Positions 53,882-61,955 of a stretch of 64,000 nt of DNA are shown here, one piece after another (position 1 is the stretch's first letter; each line of letters begins with the position of its first letter). The stretch is taken from assembly GCA_000155695.1 (NCBI GenBank), contig DS990592.1:1074184-1138183 (forward strand). The letters run 5' to 3'. A program made the position numbers and the translations under genes. The DNA is from Verrucomicrobiia bacterium DG1235 (GTDB lineage: Bacteria > Verrucomicrobiota > Verrucomicrobiia > Opitutales > Opitutaceae). The notes below the pieces were generated by a model. That model worked only from the letters and a program-made list of their open reading frames with translations. It ran no database searches and was not told the DNA's origin.

Positions 53882-54457
53882 ATGAAAAAAATAATAATCT
53901 ATACTGCTATTTACCTTAGTTTTTACAGTAATGCGAATGCAATAGCATTATTACGTGTAAACGATGATTTAAAAATGGAGATACCTAAGGAGATCGAATT
54001 TATTGCAAACCAATCGGTTGTAACATCTCGTTTAGGTTTTAAGTTTCTGGATGCAATCAATGTTGCAGGGACTGGTGGCTTTGGCATTTCCTACGATAGC
54101 AGTTTCGTGCCAATTCTATCTGGTGCAGACTTTAATTCTGGGACTCCAGATTTTGGATTGATCAGAGGTGGCTCAAGTTTGGAGATTTTATATTTCTTAC
54201 CATCTAGTGAAAGTATCAAGACTGGAGATTCAATTAAACTGTCGCCGGGCAATATTTTTCTTCCGAATTTTTTTAGGTTCTCAATAATAAAAGGTATAAG
54301 TTCTGATTTTTCAGGTCAAATCGTTCTTTCTCAAACGAGTGGTTCAGTTATTTCGAATCCGGGCGTCGCTGTACCCGATTCCGGACAGTCTGTTTTTGGC
54401 TATTTATCTATCTTCATATTAATGGCTTTTTTTAAAAAGCGTACCTCAAAATCATAA
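53882..54457 (+). CDS. C32: exported protein with VPDSG-CTERM sorting tail
   Basis: 191 residues: signal peptide (MKKIIIYTAIYLSFYSNANA), a beta-rich middle, and a C-terminus VPDSGQSVFGYLSIFILMAFF-KKRTSKS, i.e. motif VPDSG, membrane helix, basic end. This is the VPDSG-CTERM type of exosortase signal described from Verrucomicrobia. The gene is markedly more AT-rich than its neighbours. ATG at 53882, 18 nt after the core. Confidence 0.85.
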   Translation: MKKIIIYTAIYLSFYSNANAIALLRVNDDLKMEIPKEIEFIANQSVVTSRLGFKFLDAINVAGTGGFGISYDSSFVPILSGADFNSGTPDFGLIRGGSSLEILYFLPSSESIKTGDSIKLSPGNIFLPNFFRFSIIKGISSDFSGQIVLSQTSGSVISNPGVAVPDSGQSVFGYLSIFILMAFFKKRTSKS

Positions 54458-54530
54458 AGAGAACAAGTCAGCTCATACAACTCCGGCCAGCGCTCCGCGC
54501 TGACCTCCGCGTATGGCTTCAGCGTTAGCC
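54458..54530 (+). other. attC32
   Basis: AGAGAAC ... GTTAGCC, 73-bp class. The inverse core matches 6/7 (TGAGAAC expected from the cassette start). Confidence 0.88.
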
Positions 54531-54851
54531 ACTTATGAAGAAAATTATTTTGAGAGAGTTTTAGATCCGAAGGAGGCAACATCCTCAAACAGTGAACTAG
54601 ACTTCTTGACCTAGAGAATCCAAGCTTAGCCGATACCAAGTTACCCTAGCCCTAAGATGACCGACCCAGTCCTATGCCAGTTTAAAGATTCGATTCTAGT
54701 GTACCCCACATTTGGAGACACGAATCATTTGGCTAACCAGGCATCGCACACAATGTCGGTAGTCGCACGCCTCTTTCACTACGAACCCCCTACAAATCAA
54801 CCAACCCAGACGTGGACTCTAAGCTGAGACCGACATCGTGTGGATTTGACG
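54525..54851 (+). other. C33: ORF-less cassette related to C41
   Basis: About 200 bp before the attC with no gene. Conserved blocks shared with C41 in the same order: GAAGGAGGCA-CAT-CTC (about 54570), TTACCC (about 54646), ATGCCAGTTTAAA-ATTCGATTC (about 54674-54697) and TGGAGACACG (about 54713). This co-linearity argues for a conserved non-coding or degenerate element. Confidence 0.75.
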
Positions 54852-54857
54852 TTCGAC
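54731..54857 (+). other. attC33
   Basis: GGCTAAC ... GTTCGAC, 127-bp class. Confidence 0.9.
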
Positions 54858-54865
54858 GAAAATAA

Positions 54866-55255
54866 ATGAGTACAGAATCCAACAGAGACTACCCAAGCAC
54901 GTTCATCGCTGACTGCGAGAAGCTCTTGAAACTCTGTGACCAGATCATCGAAAACCGACTAGGCCTGACTATTGGCTCGCGACGAATGAATGGATTCCGA
55001 GAGCTGATGAAAGAAGACAAGAACGAAGAATGGATGATTTTCATCGGGATCGACTCAGAGACCGACCATCTCCCGATCGGTGACGAAAAGAACCACTGGA
55101 ATAAGGAAATCCTAAAGAAGAAAGAAAAAGAACTAGAGGAGATCGAAGACCACTATCGTCCTTACGCACTAGAATCTCTAGTGTCTATAAAAACCAAATA
55201 CACAAAACTTGTCGAACAAAGCGCTTGTCACAACGCGGACAAGTCCGCGTCGTGA
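54866..55255 (+). CDS. C34: hypothetical soluble protein
   Basis: 129 residues. YPSTFIADCEKLLKLCDQIIENRLGLTIGSRRM followed by WMIFIGIDSETDHLPIG and an acidic helical C-terminus. The combination LGLT.GSR and GIDSE.DHLP is distinctive, and I believe conserved, but I cannot name a function. Ends with CHNADKSAS encoded in attC34. Confidence 0.75.
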   Translation: MSTESNRDYPSTFIADCEKLLKLCDQIIENRLGLTIGSRRMNGFRELMKEDKNEEWMIFIGIDSETDHLPIGDEKNHWNKEILKKKEKELEEIEDHYRPYALESLVSIKTKYTKLVEQSACHNADKSAS

Positions 55256-55271
55256 CAGCTTGGCGTTGGCA
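55211..55271 (+). other. attC34
   Basis: GTCGAAC ... GTTGGCA, 61-bp class. Confidence 0.9.
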
Positions 55272-55279
55272 GAAATACA

Positions 55280-55813
55280 ATGAACAAGAATGACCGGGAA
55301 GCCATCTTCCGAAATGGAGGCCTGATCCGAGAAGGATGGGACTGGCTCGACTTCTCGGTGCTGCTTCTAGTTCCTGCTCTATTCGGATGGTGTGCTTATC
55401 TCTGGAGAGACGATTCGAAAGTCGTTCTATTTACGATTCTTGCCGTCGCCTTCATCGTACCAGCAGTTATCTGTCACTTCAGAACTGGACGTCTCCATAA
55501 GGTCTCAGATAGAAAACCTCATGAAAGAAAAGAGATAGAAAATGAACTAGGCGAACTTGGCTATCGAGCCATAGACAAAGGTTCATACTTTCTAGAAATG
55601 GTTCGAGATATTGAATACACCAAGAATGTTCACCATATTGTTCTCTTCTGGTGGGATCAAGCCCTGTATGGATACTCATGGATGAGCAGTGGCAGATTCC
55701 ACCGGATGCCATTCGTCACCGGAGATTCTGAAATCACACGAATAAAAAGAAAACTAACCAGTGCCAACCAAACAGTGCTCACAACTCCGGACGCTGCGCG
55801 TCCTACGTCGTGA
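55280..55813 (+). CDS. C35: membrane protein with cytoplasmic domain
   Basis: 177 residues: two adjacent membrane helices (about 25-42 and 48-64) and a C-terminal soluble part (ERKEIENELGELGYRAIDKG...FWWDQALYGYSWMSSGRFHRM). Not recognised. Tail ANQTVLTTPDAARPTS from attC35. Confidence 0.7.
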   Translation: MNKNDREAIFRNGGLIREGWDWLDFSVLLLVPALFGWCAYLWRDDSKVVLFTILAVAFIVPAVICHFRTGRLHKVSDRKPHERKEIENELGELGYRAIDKGSYFLEMVRDIEYTKNVHHIVLFWWDQALYGYSWMSSGRFHRMPFVTGDSEITRIKRKLTSANQTVLTTPDAARPTS

Positions 55814-55829
55814 GACTTCGGCGTTCGGT
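55762..55829 (+). other. attC35
   Basis: TGCCAAC ... GTTCGGT, 68-bp class. Confidence 0.9.
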
Positions 55830-55833
55830 AAAA

Positions 55834-56424
55834 ATGAAATTAGCCATTCTACCAATCCTCCTAATACTAGCAGCATGCTCCAAGCACGACGGAACAGAGA
55901 CGATCATGCACCGAGAGCAAGCCGACACAAAGGACGATTCTGGCTGGTATTTTGCGGAATCAACAGAAGGAAGCTTTTCATCTTCACTTCCAATACCGTT
56001 CAATGATTTCACGATATTAGCCGACGACCCCAATGTCGGTCAAATCAGGACCTATATCGTCGGAGCAAAGAACACTGAAGGCTATAAATTCACGATTACC
56101 GAAATGGAACTTAATGATAAAATGCATTTCCCGAATTTCGAGAACCTCATATCAGAATTCCAAGACAAAGATTCAGAATTAATTAGTCACACTGAAGAAG
56201 AGTATGGATCGATGCCCTGTCTCACACTAAATACAAAGAATGAATCAATGGGAGCGTTCATGCGATACATCCACGGTCCCCATAGCACATTCACACTTAT
56301 CATTGAATATCCATTATCAAAAAATGAAACAATCGATACATATCGCGACTACTTCTTCTCATCCTTCAAATTAAAATCCACCGAACCAGGCAGTGCTCAC
56401 AACGAGCGCAAGCGCTCGTCGTGA
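55834..56424 (+). CDS. C36: lipoprotein of unknown function
   Basis: 196 residues with lipobox LILAAC in MKLAILPILLILAAC. The mature domain (SLPIPFNDFTILADDPNVGQIRTYIVGAKNTEGYKFTITEM) is beta-rich and not recognised. Ends in attC36 with ...EPGSAHNERKRSS. ATG 11 nt after the core. Confidence 0.72.
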   Translation: MKLAILPILLILAACSKHDGTETIMHREQADTKDDSGWYFAESTEGSFSSSLPIPFNDFTILADDPNVGQIRTYIVGAKNTEGYKFTITEMELNDKMHFPNFENLISEFQDKDSELISHTEEEYGSMPCLTLNTKNESMGAFMRYIHGPHSTFTLIIEYPLSKNETIDTYRDYFFSSFKLKSTEPGSAHNERKRSS

Positions 56425-56440
56425 GACTTTGGCGTTGGGT
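56380..56440 (+). other. attC36
   Basis: ACCGAAC ... GTTGGGT, 61-bp class. Confidence 0.9.
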
Positions 56441-56448
56441 AGAAAGAA

Positions 56449-56748
56449 ATGAAGAAAATCAAACTAGATGTATCCAAGATTACTGACTGGGATTCATTTC
56501 ATGATTTCTTCAGCGAAGAATTAGGATTTCCCGACTACTACGGAAGAAACATGGATGCGTGGATTGATTGCGTCGGCGATCTATTCGAGCAAGGAGACGA
56601 TCTACTCTGCTTCGAAATCGAAGGGATGAAGGATCTAAAAGAAAGAAGTAAAGAGATCTACGAAGCGATAAATGAATGCTCAGCTTTCGTGAACTATCGG
56701 ATGACAGAACAAGGACAAGACCCGATACTTTCACTGTCTTACGCATGA
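56449..56748 (+). CDS. C37: barstar-family ribonuclease inhibitor
   Basis: 99 residues. DWDSFHDFFSEELGFPDYYGRNMDAWIDCV is the barstar signature (helix, LGFP.YYG.N.DA..DC), which in barstar binds barnase's active site. It is probably an immunity protein against a barnase-type ribonuclease toxin. No such ribonuclease gene is in the window. Confidence 0.88.
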   Translation: MKKIKLDVSKITDWDSFHDFFSEELGFPDYYGRNMDAWIDCVGDLFEQGDDLLCFEIEGMKDLKERSKEIYEAINECSAFVNYRMTEQGQDPILSLSYA

Positions 56749-56758
56749 AAGATGATTT

Positions 56759-56884
56759 ACCCAACCAGGCATCGCACACAATGGCGGCAAACGCTCGCCT
56801 CCTTCATAACGACCCCATGGAAATCAACCTCAACAGACTTGGAACCTCAACCGAAACCGCCATCGTGTGGATTTGACGATATGC
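56759..56884 (+). other. attC37
   Basis: ACCCAAC ... GATATGC, 126-bp class; GAT core opens C38. Confidence 0.9.
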
Positions 56885-57327
56885 AGATAAGAAAATGGAT
56901 ACTACCGATTGCACAGCTGGTGATATCCATTGCCTTTATCGTGACTCATATTTCGACGAGCCCGAAGTTCGACGCATTAGCCAAAGGCTGGGCATCCACG
57001 GAAGCAAAACAAACTGAAGAACGCTACGAAGGGACAACTACTGAAGAGGCCATCCTCTACATCATCGCTTTAATCCCGATAGTAATCATTGGAAGAAAAG
57101 AAAAAGAAGTGATGAGCCTAATGAAAATCATGAGTATTGGAGGATTTTTCGTCTCACTGATTTGGTTGGGGCTTTGTTCATTCCTTTGGGTTCTCGGACT
57201 TAACCCTACCGCACCAGCTTTTATCCTACTGTCAGCGTTACTCTGGACATTAGCATGGAAAAGAATGAAAAATGAGCATATCAAGTCGTCGCTCACAACT
57301 CCGGGGGCTGCCGCCCCCTCCGCGTGA
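56881..57327 (+). CDS. C38: multi-pass membrane protein starting in the core site
   Basis: 148 residues; membrane helices at about 7-25, 57-75, 86-105 and 108-125. Not recognised. The ATG at 56881 is within the GATATGC core, so the start codon spans the crossover region. Ends in attC38 with IKSSLTTPGAAAPSA. Confidence 0.68.
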   Translation: MQIRKWILPIAQLVISIAFIVTHISTSPKFDALAKGWASTEAKQTEERYEGTTTEEAILYIIALIPIVIIGRKEKEVMSLMKIMSIGGFFVSLIWLGLCSFLWVLGLNPTAPAFILLSALLWTLAWKRMKNEHIKSSLTTPGAAAPSA

Positions 57328-57343
57328 GGACTCAGCGTTGTCG
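57276..57343 (+). other. attC38
   Basis: GCATATC ... GTTGTCG, 68-bp class; ATC-type inverse core. Confidence 0.9.
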
Positions 57344-57756
57344 AAGAAAAGAAATGATCAGGTTTAGGAGTTAAATTTTGGATACGTAGAAAAACATAAA
57401 TGACGATATGACGACTTCGACGATCAACTTGATGAAACTATCCGACCTAAAAAATTGATCTAAAGAACGAAGAGTAAGTTACCCTACCCAAAGTACTCCA
57501 AGGAAGCCGAATACGAGTCCGACCAAATCAAAAGAAGAAGAGAAAAAGATGGTTCACGACGGAAAAGATGATTGGCGAAGCGAAGGAAGAGACCTACTTT
57601 CGAAGGCGAACCAACTCGTGAGCGAAGAAAGAAATTACGACAACAAGGCGACGCATACAACTTCGGCAAACGCCCGCCCCTTTCACAACGAACCTTTAGG
57701 AAGCAACGACCTTCGACATGGAAGCCAGGCCTAGGCCTCGTCGTATGGTCTTGGCG
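57338..57756 (+). other. C39: cassette without a convincing gene
   Basis: About 300 bp before attC39. Contains GTAAGTTACCCTACCC (about 57472) reminiscent of the TTACCC blocks in C33 and C41. A 61-codon frame at 57549-57734 (MVHDGKDDWRSEGRDLLSKA) ends inside attC39 and is only weakly plausible. Confidence 0.55.
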
Positions 57757-57762
57757 TTCTGC
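57638..57762 (+). other. attC39
   Basis: CGACAAC ... GTTCTGC, 125-bp class; terminal structure related to attC41. Confidence 0.9.
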
Positions 57763-57770
57763 AAAAATAG

Positions 57771-58208
57771 ATGAAAGCAAAAACACAAGTCCCACTAGTT
57801 GAGATCATCCTAGCGATACTTGTTGTTTTGATGTTCGCAGCACCTGAGTGGCTTGCTGGAATCTTCGATAGACTTCCGGAGTTAGCACAGTTGGGCCTTA
57901 TTTTCACGAGCAGCCCATACATCGCTCTTTCTTCCATTCAAGGATTAAGAGAATCAAAGAAGGATAAAAGGTATGGATCACTCTTACTTCATACGATCCT
58001 AGCCATTATTGGTCTAGCGTTATCATCATTCTCAACCATCGTATTCAAAGAACTAGGACTTGGTAGTACAGCTTACACACTTTTGGCGATTGGAGGATTT
58101 CTTTCGTTGGGAATCCTAATTGCAAAAACGAAATACAAGAATGGCAGAACAAGTCAGTCGATACAACTCGGGCAAACGCCGCCACTTTCACATCGAACAA
58201 GACACTGA
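57771..58208 (+). CDS. C40: membrane protein
   Basis: 145 residues with about four membrane helices (VEIILAILVVLMFAAPEWLAGIF at the start, LLLHTILAIIGLALSSFSTIVF and YTLLAIGGFLSLGILIA later). Not recognised. The terminal SQSIQLGQTPPLSHRTRH is attC40 sequence. Confidence 0.68.
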   Translation: MKAKTQVPLVEIILAILVVLMFAAPEWLAGIFDRLPELAQLGLIFTSSPYIALSSIQGLRESKKDKRYGSLLLHTILAIIGLALSSFSTIVFKELGLGSTAYTLLAIGGFLSLGILIAKTKYKNGRTSQSIQLGQTPPLSHRTRH

Positions 58209-58268
58209 AAACCTTCAACAGAAATGGAACCGTTGGCAGTACCCTCGCGTATCACTTCGGCGTTCTAC
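58144..58268 (+). other. attC40
   Basis: GCAGAAC ... GTTCTAC, 125-bp class. Confidence 0.9.
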
Positions 58269-58605
58269 GAAACTGATGATCAGGTTGATGAAGATATTTA
58301 TGGTTTTCGAATCGAAGGAGGCAGCATTCTCGACTAGCGACAAATGACCATAGATTGACTTCGACATCTCGAGCTTCACGAACCTACAATTCCACCCTGT
58401 TACCCAAGTGCGATGAACAAGGCCCGATGCCAGTTTAAAAATTCGATTCGAGTGGACTCGACCACTGGAGACACGTTCCTGAAAAAGGTAGAACAAGGCG
58501 TACATTCAACTTCGGCAAGTCGCCCGTCCTATCACCACGAACCTTTAGAAAACAATCAACTCAGACATGGAGGCCGAGATTAGGCCTCGTCGCATGTACT
58601 TGGCG
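58263..58605 (+). other. C41: ORF-less cassette related to C33
   Basis: About 225 bp before attC41 with no gene. Shares with C33 the ordered blocks GAAGGAGGCA-CAT-CTC (about 58314), TTACCC (about 58400), ATGCCAGTTTAAA-ATTCGATTC (about 58429-58452) and TGGAGACACG (about 58465). AGTGG-actcga-CCACT can form a small stem just before the last block. Confidence 0.75.
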
Positions 58606-58611
58606 TTCGGT
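58488..58611 (+). other. attC41
   Basis: GTAGAAC ... GTTCGGT, 124-bp class. Confidence 0.9.
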
Positions 58612-58622
58612 AGAAAATAGAA

Positions 58623-59282
58623 ATGTGCTCCAGTATGTCCGATATAATTGAAACAATTTCCCATTGGAAATGGGAAGCAATCATACAGATAGCTATCGGC
58701 ATTTGGGTCGCTACGGTTGCAACGATCGCACTGAACAAATGGAAGCATCAATCTCGAGCACAAAAGAAGATCGAATTCTTGGACGATCTCACCGACTCAG
58801 TATACCAATTCGTGGATCTACTTTATGCACCGATACAGATTGTCCACCACGTAAAAATCGGAATCGAATCGTACAATGGTCTAGACTACCTTTTCGAATT
58901 CAAAGGACCAAATGCCGATGTAATCGCGTACATCTCAAAATCCGGAAAGGAGGACTCTAAACAACTATTCGATCACTTAGCTAAATCGAACGAACCCTTA
59001 GCAAGAATAAGGTCACTAGTAGCCAAGGGTTGGGTATTCGACTTCAAAGACTACCACGATTGCATCAATACTTGCCGCTTGATTACATGGCAGTATGATC
59101 GCATGACAGCACTTGCTAGCATGATAAGCTCTAGCTCTTTGAACTGGAATCATCCAAAGATTCAAGAAACTCTTTCGAAAGTAATCAAAGTAGATGCTGA
59201 CGACATTCGAACTCATCTCTCGGAAAATACGACTAAACTTCTTCAGTTCGTAAAAGAACAACACAAACTTGCGTATAAATAA
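58623..59282 (+). CDS. C42: membrane-anchored helical protein
   Basis: 219 residues: one N-terminal membrane helix (AIIQIAIGIWVATVATIAL) and a long soluble helical domain. Not recognised. The gene stops one base before attC42 begins. Confidence 0.72.
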   Translation: MCSSMSDIIETISHWKWEAIIQIAIGIWVATVATIALNKWKHQSRAQKKIEFLDDLTDSVYQFVDLLYAPIQIVHHVKIGIESYNGLDYLFEFKGPNADVIAYISKSGKEDSKQLFDHLAKSNEPLARIRSLVAKGWVFDFKDYHDCINTCRLITWQYDRMTALASMISSSSLNWNHPKIQETLSKVIKVDADDIRTHLSENTTKLLQFVKEQHKLAYK

Positions 59283-59355
59283 ACCGAACCAGTCGTGCCA
59301 TACAACTCCGGCCAGCGCTCCGCGCTAGCCTCCGCGTATGCACTCGACGTTGTGC
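59283..59355 (+). other. attC42
   Basis: ACCGAAC ... GTTGTGC, 73-bp class. Confidence 0.9.
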
Positions 59356-59364
59356 AAAAATATT

Positions 59365-59781
59365 ATGATCCTCGAAGTAATCAGTCCAGAGTACGACAAG
59401 TACACAACTATAGACAAGGATCCCAATCCTGAATCTATCAGAAACCATATGGAGTCTTTGAGTTGGGACGACATAACCTTCGTCAGAATAAATAAGGATG
59501 AAAACAATTGGATCGAATGTAGTGGTTCACACCCTGACGGATTCAGCATTATCTACAAAGAAGGAAGCGAAAGTTTCATAACCAAAGATGAGCCAGAAGG
59601 TCTGGAACAGTTGATTCTTACGATGCAAGACTTCTCCATCGACGGAAAAGATTGGAAGAACATATGTAGATGGACTCCACATGCCGGAAGAAAAGAAGGA
59701 CAGAAAAGTGGATGTGCAGCAGCTATCGCAATTTTCTTTGTTTTGTGTTCGAGTGCATTCCTAATTGATAAAATAACATAA
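59365..59781 (+). CDS. C43: tail-anchored hypothetical protein
   Basis: 138 residues. The soluble part (SIRNHMESLSWDDITFVRINKDENNWIECSGSHPDGFSIIYKEG) is of a kind often seen in small uncharacterised proteins with a 'W.e..G....G' core. A single membrane helix (AAAIAIFFVLCSSAFLI) ends it. Confidence 0.7.
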   Translation: MILEVISPEYDKYTTIDKDPNPESIRNHMESLSWDDITFVRINKDENNWIECSGSHPDGFSIIYKEGSESFITKDEPEGLEQLILTMQDFSIDGKDWKNICRWTPHAGRKEGQKSGCAAAIAIFFVLCSSAFLIDKIT

Positions 59782-59842
59782 GCACAACCAGTCGGCTCAC
59801 ACAACGAGCGCAAGCGCTCGTCGTGTGGCCTCGACGTTCGAA
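59782..59842 (+). other. attC43
   Basis: GCACAAC ... GTTCGAA, 61-bp class. Confidence 0.9.
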
Positions 59843-59846
59843 GAAA

Positions 59847-60530
59847 ATGATAGATTGGATCGAATCCCACAAAGTAACAGTTGACCTAGCAAAATGGGCT
59901 ATCGTCATTCTGTTCGCATGGGCAGCAGGCGTCTTCAGATTAGCAGGACGATTCTTGCAGAGACCAAAGCTCGAACTATACGGTCCAGCCGGATTTTGCT
60001 ATCTACAAGATTACCACGATAAAGATGAAGACACGAAAGGTAAATTGGCAGTTTTCGTGATAAACCCAGTGATCAAGAACCCGACTCTACGATCTTTCGA
60101 AATAGACAGATTTTTTCTAGGTTATCGATGCAAGAGATTTTTCCGAAGTTATCGGCAGAAGCTTTTTCACGTATCCTTCCCAGCAAGACCAACAAAAAAG
60201 ATGGGAGATGGATTGAAGATTCTACCTGTATATTTTACAAACTACGGAGACGGTTTCGATGAGAAGTGCACAGTCGAAGGATTTGTTGAGCCCAGAAGAG
60301 TTCGTGCAGCTTACTCGATGTTTATTTCGAACACATGGGGATCATGGGATCCGATAGTTAAAAATGAAAAAATAGAGATCAAATTGACAGCGACGACCAT
60401 CGGAGAAGGGACGCTAACAAGAAAAGTAAAGCTACCAGTCGTTACGAAAAAAGAGGTTTTAGATGACTTCTGCAACGGACTCTACGATTACGTCCAAACT
60501 CCTAACACCTGGAACTTAGCTAAAGTATAA
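59847..60530 (+). CDS. C44: membrane-anchored hypothetical protein
   Basis: 227 residues: an N-terminal helix (AKWAIVILFAWAAGVFRLAG), then a beta-rich soluble domain (LELYGPAGFCYLQDYHDKDE...). Not recognised. ATG 11 nt after the core. Confidence 0.72.
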   Translation: MIDWIESHKVTVDLAKWAIVILFAWAAGVFRLAGRFLQRPKLELYGPAGFCYLQDYHDKDEDTKGKLAVFVINPVIKNPTLRSFEIDRFFLGYRCKRFFRSYRQKLFHVSFPARPTKKMGDGLKILPVYFTNYGDGFDEKCTVEGFVEPRRVRAAYSMFISNTWGSWDPIVKNEKIEIKLTATTIGEGTLTRKVKLPVVTKKEVLDDFCNGLYDYVQTPNTWNLAKV

Positions 60531-60532
60531 AA

Positions 60533-60600
60533 TTCGAACAAGTCGTGTCATACAATTCCGGAGGCTGCGCCTCCTCCATCGTATGCACTCGGCGTTATCC
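60533..60600 (+). other. attC44
   Basis: TTCGAAC ... GTTATCC, 68-bp class. Confidence 0.9.
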
Positions 60601-60609
60601 AAAATATAA

Positions 60610-61146
60610 ATGTTGTCATTCCTACGAAAACTTCTCGCTCCCCGAATCGAAGAAAGCAGAGAACCTACTGGAAAAGTATTCCAGTTCCTGATCTGTGATC
60701 GCGGTGATGATATCCCACTGGATCGCTGGTACAGGATGAGCCATTGGAAGTCTCCGCACCTTCTAGTCATGAAGTCGACATGGAGCAAAGACTGGAAGAG
60801 TTACTCTCGTGAAGAAGACGTCGTAGGAGTCTTGCATGAGGGAAGACAGAAAAAGTTTGTCCTCATTGGAGATCTTGAAGATTTCACCACCGAGCTAGAA
60901 CGTGATGCAAACAACCCGCACGATCCAAACGCGATAAAAGTTATAGGCAAAGCCACAGTCGACGGTTCTTTGGTAGTGGAACAGCTAGGTTTCTTATCAC
61001 GCGAAGTAGCTGAAGAATTAAAAGACGAAGAAGAATTATCATGTAGACCGATTTCTGTCTATCTACCCTACGAGGGAAGCAGATTCGGACTTAAGGTGAC
61101 TGTCCTTGTGCGGTCGCAAGCCTACAAGAGACGAAAGAAAAAATAG
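60610..61146 (+). CDS. C45: HIRAN-domain-like protein
   Basis: 178 residues. The C-terminal half VVGVLHEGRQKKFVLIGDLEDFTTELERDANNPHDPNAIKVIG...VEQLGFLSREVAEEL follows the HIRAN pattern (G..hegrq...., L.R...N..D.NAI.V, G.l....A..L). HIRAN domains bind DNA 3' ends in repair enzymes and also occur alone in small bacterial proteins. The N-terminal part is not recognised. Confidence 0.78.
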   Translation: MLSFLRKLLAPRIEESREPTGKVFQFLICDRGDDIPLDRWYRMSHWKSPHLLVMKSTWSKDWKSYSREEDVVGVLHEGRQKKFVLIGDLEDFTTELERDANNPHDPNAIKVIGKATVDGSLVVEQLGFLSREVAEELKDEEELSCRPISVYLPYEGSRFGLKVTVLVRSQAYKRRKKK

Positions 61147-61213
61147 GATAACAAGTCGTGTCATACAATTCCGGCAGCTGCGCCGCCTCCATCGTATGCA
61201 CTCGACGATCTCC
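61146..61213 (+). other. attC45
   Basis: GGATAAC ... GATCTCC, 68-bp class; GAT core opens C46. Its first base is the last base of the C45 stop. Confidence 0.9.
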
Positions 61214-61522
61214 AAACATAGAACTAAAATACGGATACAAAATCATCAGTGCTATCTGTGTAATCGGTGGTAAAGAAAAGAACTCCTGCATTGAACAGAA
61301 AGATCGATTTCCGAGAGAGCGAACCAACTCGATCTCCAAAATAAAAAGATTATCCTGCAAGAAAGACGACCAACTAGATACGATCTGAAAAAAATGATGA
61401 AGGGAGATCAAGTCGGCTCATACAATTCCGGCTAACGCCCGCCTCTTTCACCTCGATCCCAGACTTGAAATCACTAACTTGAAATGGAACCCAAACTGAG
61501 GCCTTCACGTATGGCCTCTGCG
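61208..61522 (+). other. C46: ORF-less cassette containing a genomic repeat
   Basis: About 195 bp before attC46. ATCATCAGTG-CTATCTGTG-TAATCGGTGG-TAAAG (61242-61275) resembles the dispersed chromosomal repeats near 158, 10110 and 18350. It also carries CTCCTGCATTGAA (about 61283) and ATCCTGCAAGAA (about 61352), the motif of C5, C18 and C20. GAT type: ATCTCC start, GGAGATC end. Confidence 0.7.
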
Positions 61523-61528
61523 TTAGAT
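61403..61528 (+). other. attC46
   Basis: GGAGATC ... GTTAGAT, 126-bp class; ATC-type inverse core. Confidence 0.9.
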
Positions 61529-61952
61529 GAAGAAAGGAATGAATAGATTAACTGCTTTTCTTGCTTTGATTTGCGTAGTCCAAGCTGGATACATCGCCTA
61601 TTCCGAAATTACGTCACCGATAAGAAAAAAGGGAAACAACAGTTGGCATATAGAGCTATCAGCCGATTCATATCTAACTTTTGAGTATTCAGAAAAAGAA
61701 ATGGTCGCCGAAGTATCTGGGGACGAGGATGGAATCAACCTTCTTGGGATTAAGTCCGACCAGCATTCGATCTCAGCAAGTATCTACAATGACTATGCAA
61801 GCGTCGTTACCCATCTCAAGAATGGCACGATCATTCGAGATACGAATGGAGATGGAATTCCAGAAACAAAAGCAACCCCTAAGGATCCAAGTGGTTTCAT
61901 CTGCTATAAGCTCATTGACGCAATTTGGGAACAGGATTGCGGTGAAAAATGA
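61527..61952 (+). CDS. C47: exported or membrane-anchored protein
   Basis: 141 residues with an N-terminal hydrophobic segment (LTAFLALICVVQAGYIAY). The rest is beta-rich with DTNGDGIPETKATP, a calcium-loop-like DxNxDG sequence. Not recognised. The ATG at 61527 overlaps the core GTTAGAT by two bases; a second Met at 61539 is possible. Confidence 0.7.
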   Translation: MKKGMNRLTAFLALICVVQAGYIAYSEITSPIRKKGNNSWHIELSADSYLTFEYSEKEMVAEVSGDEDGINLLGIKSDQHSISASIYNDYASVVTHLKNGTIIRDTNGDGIPETKATPKDPSGFICYKLIDAIWEQDCGEK

Positions 61953-61955
61953 AGC

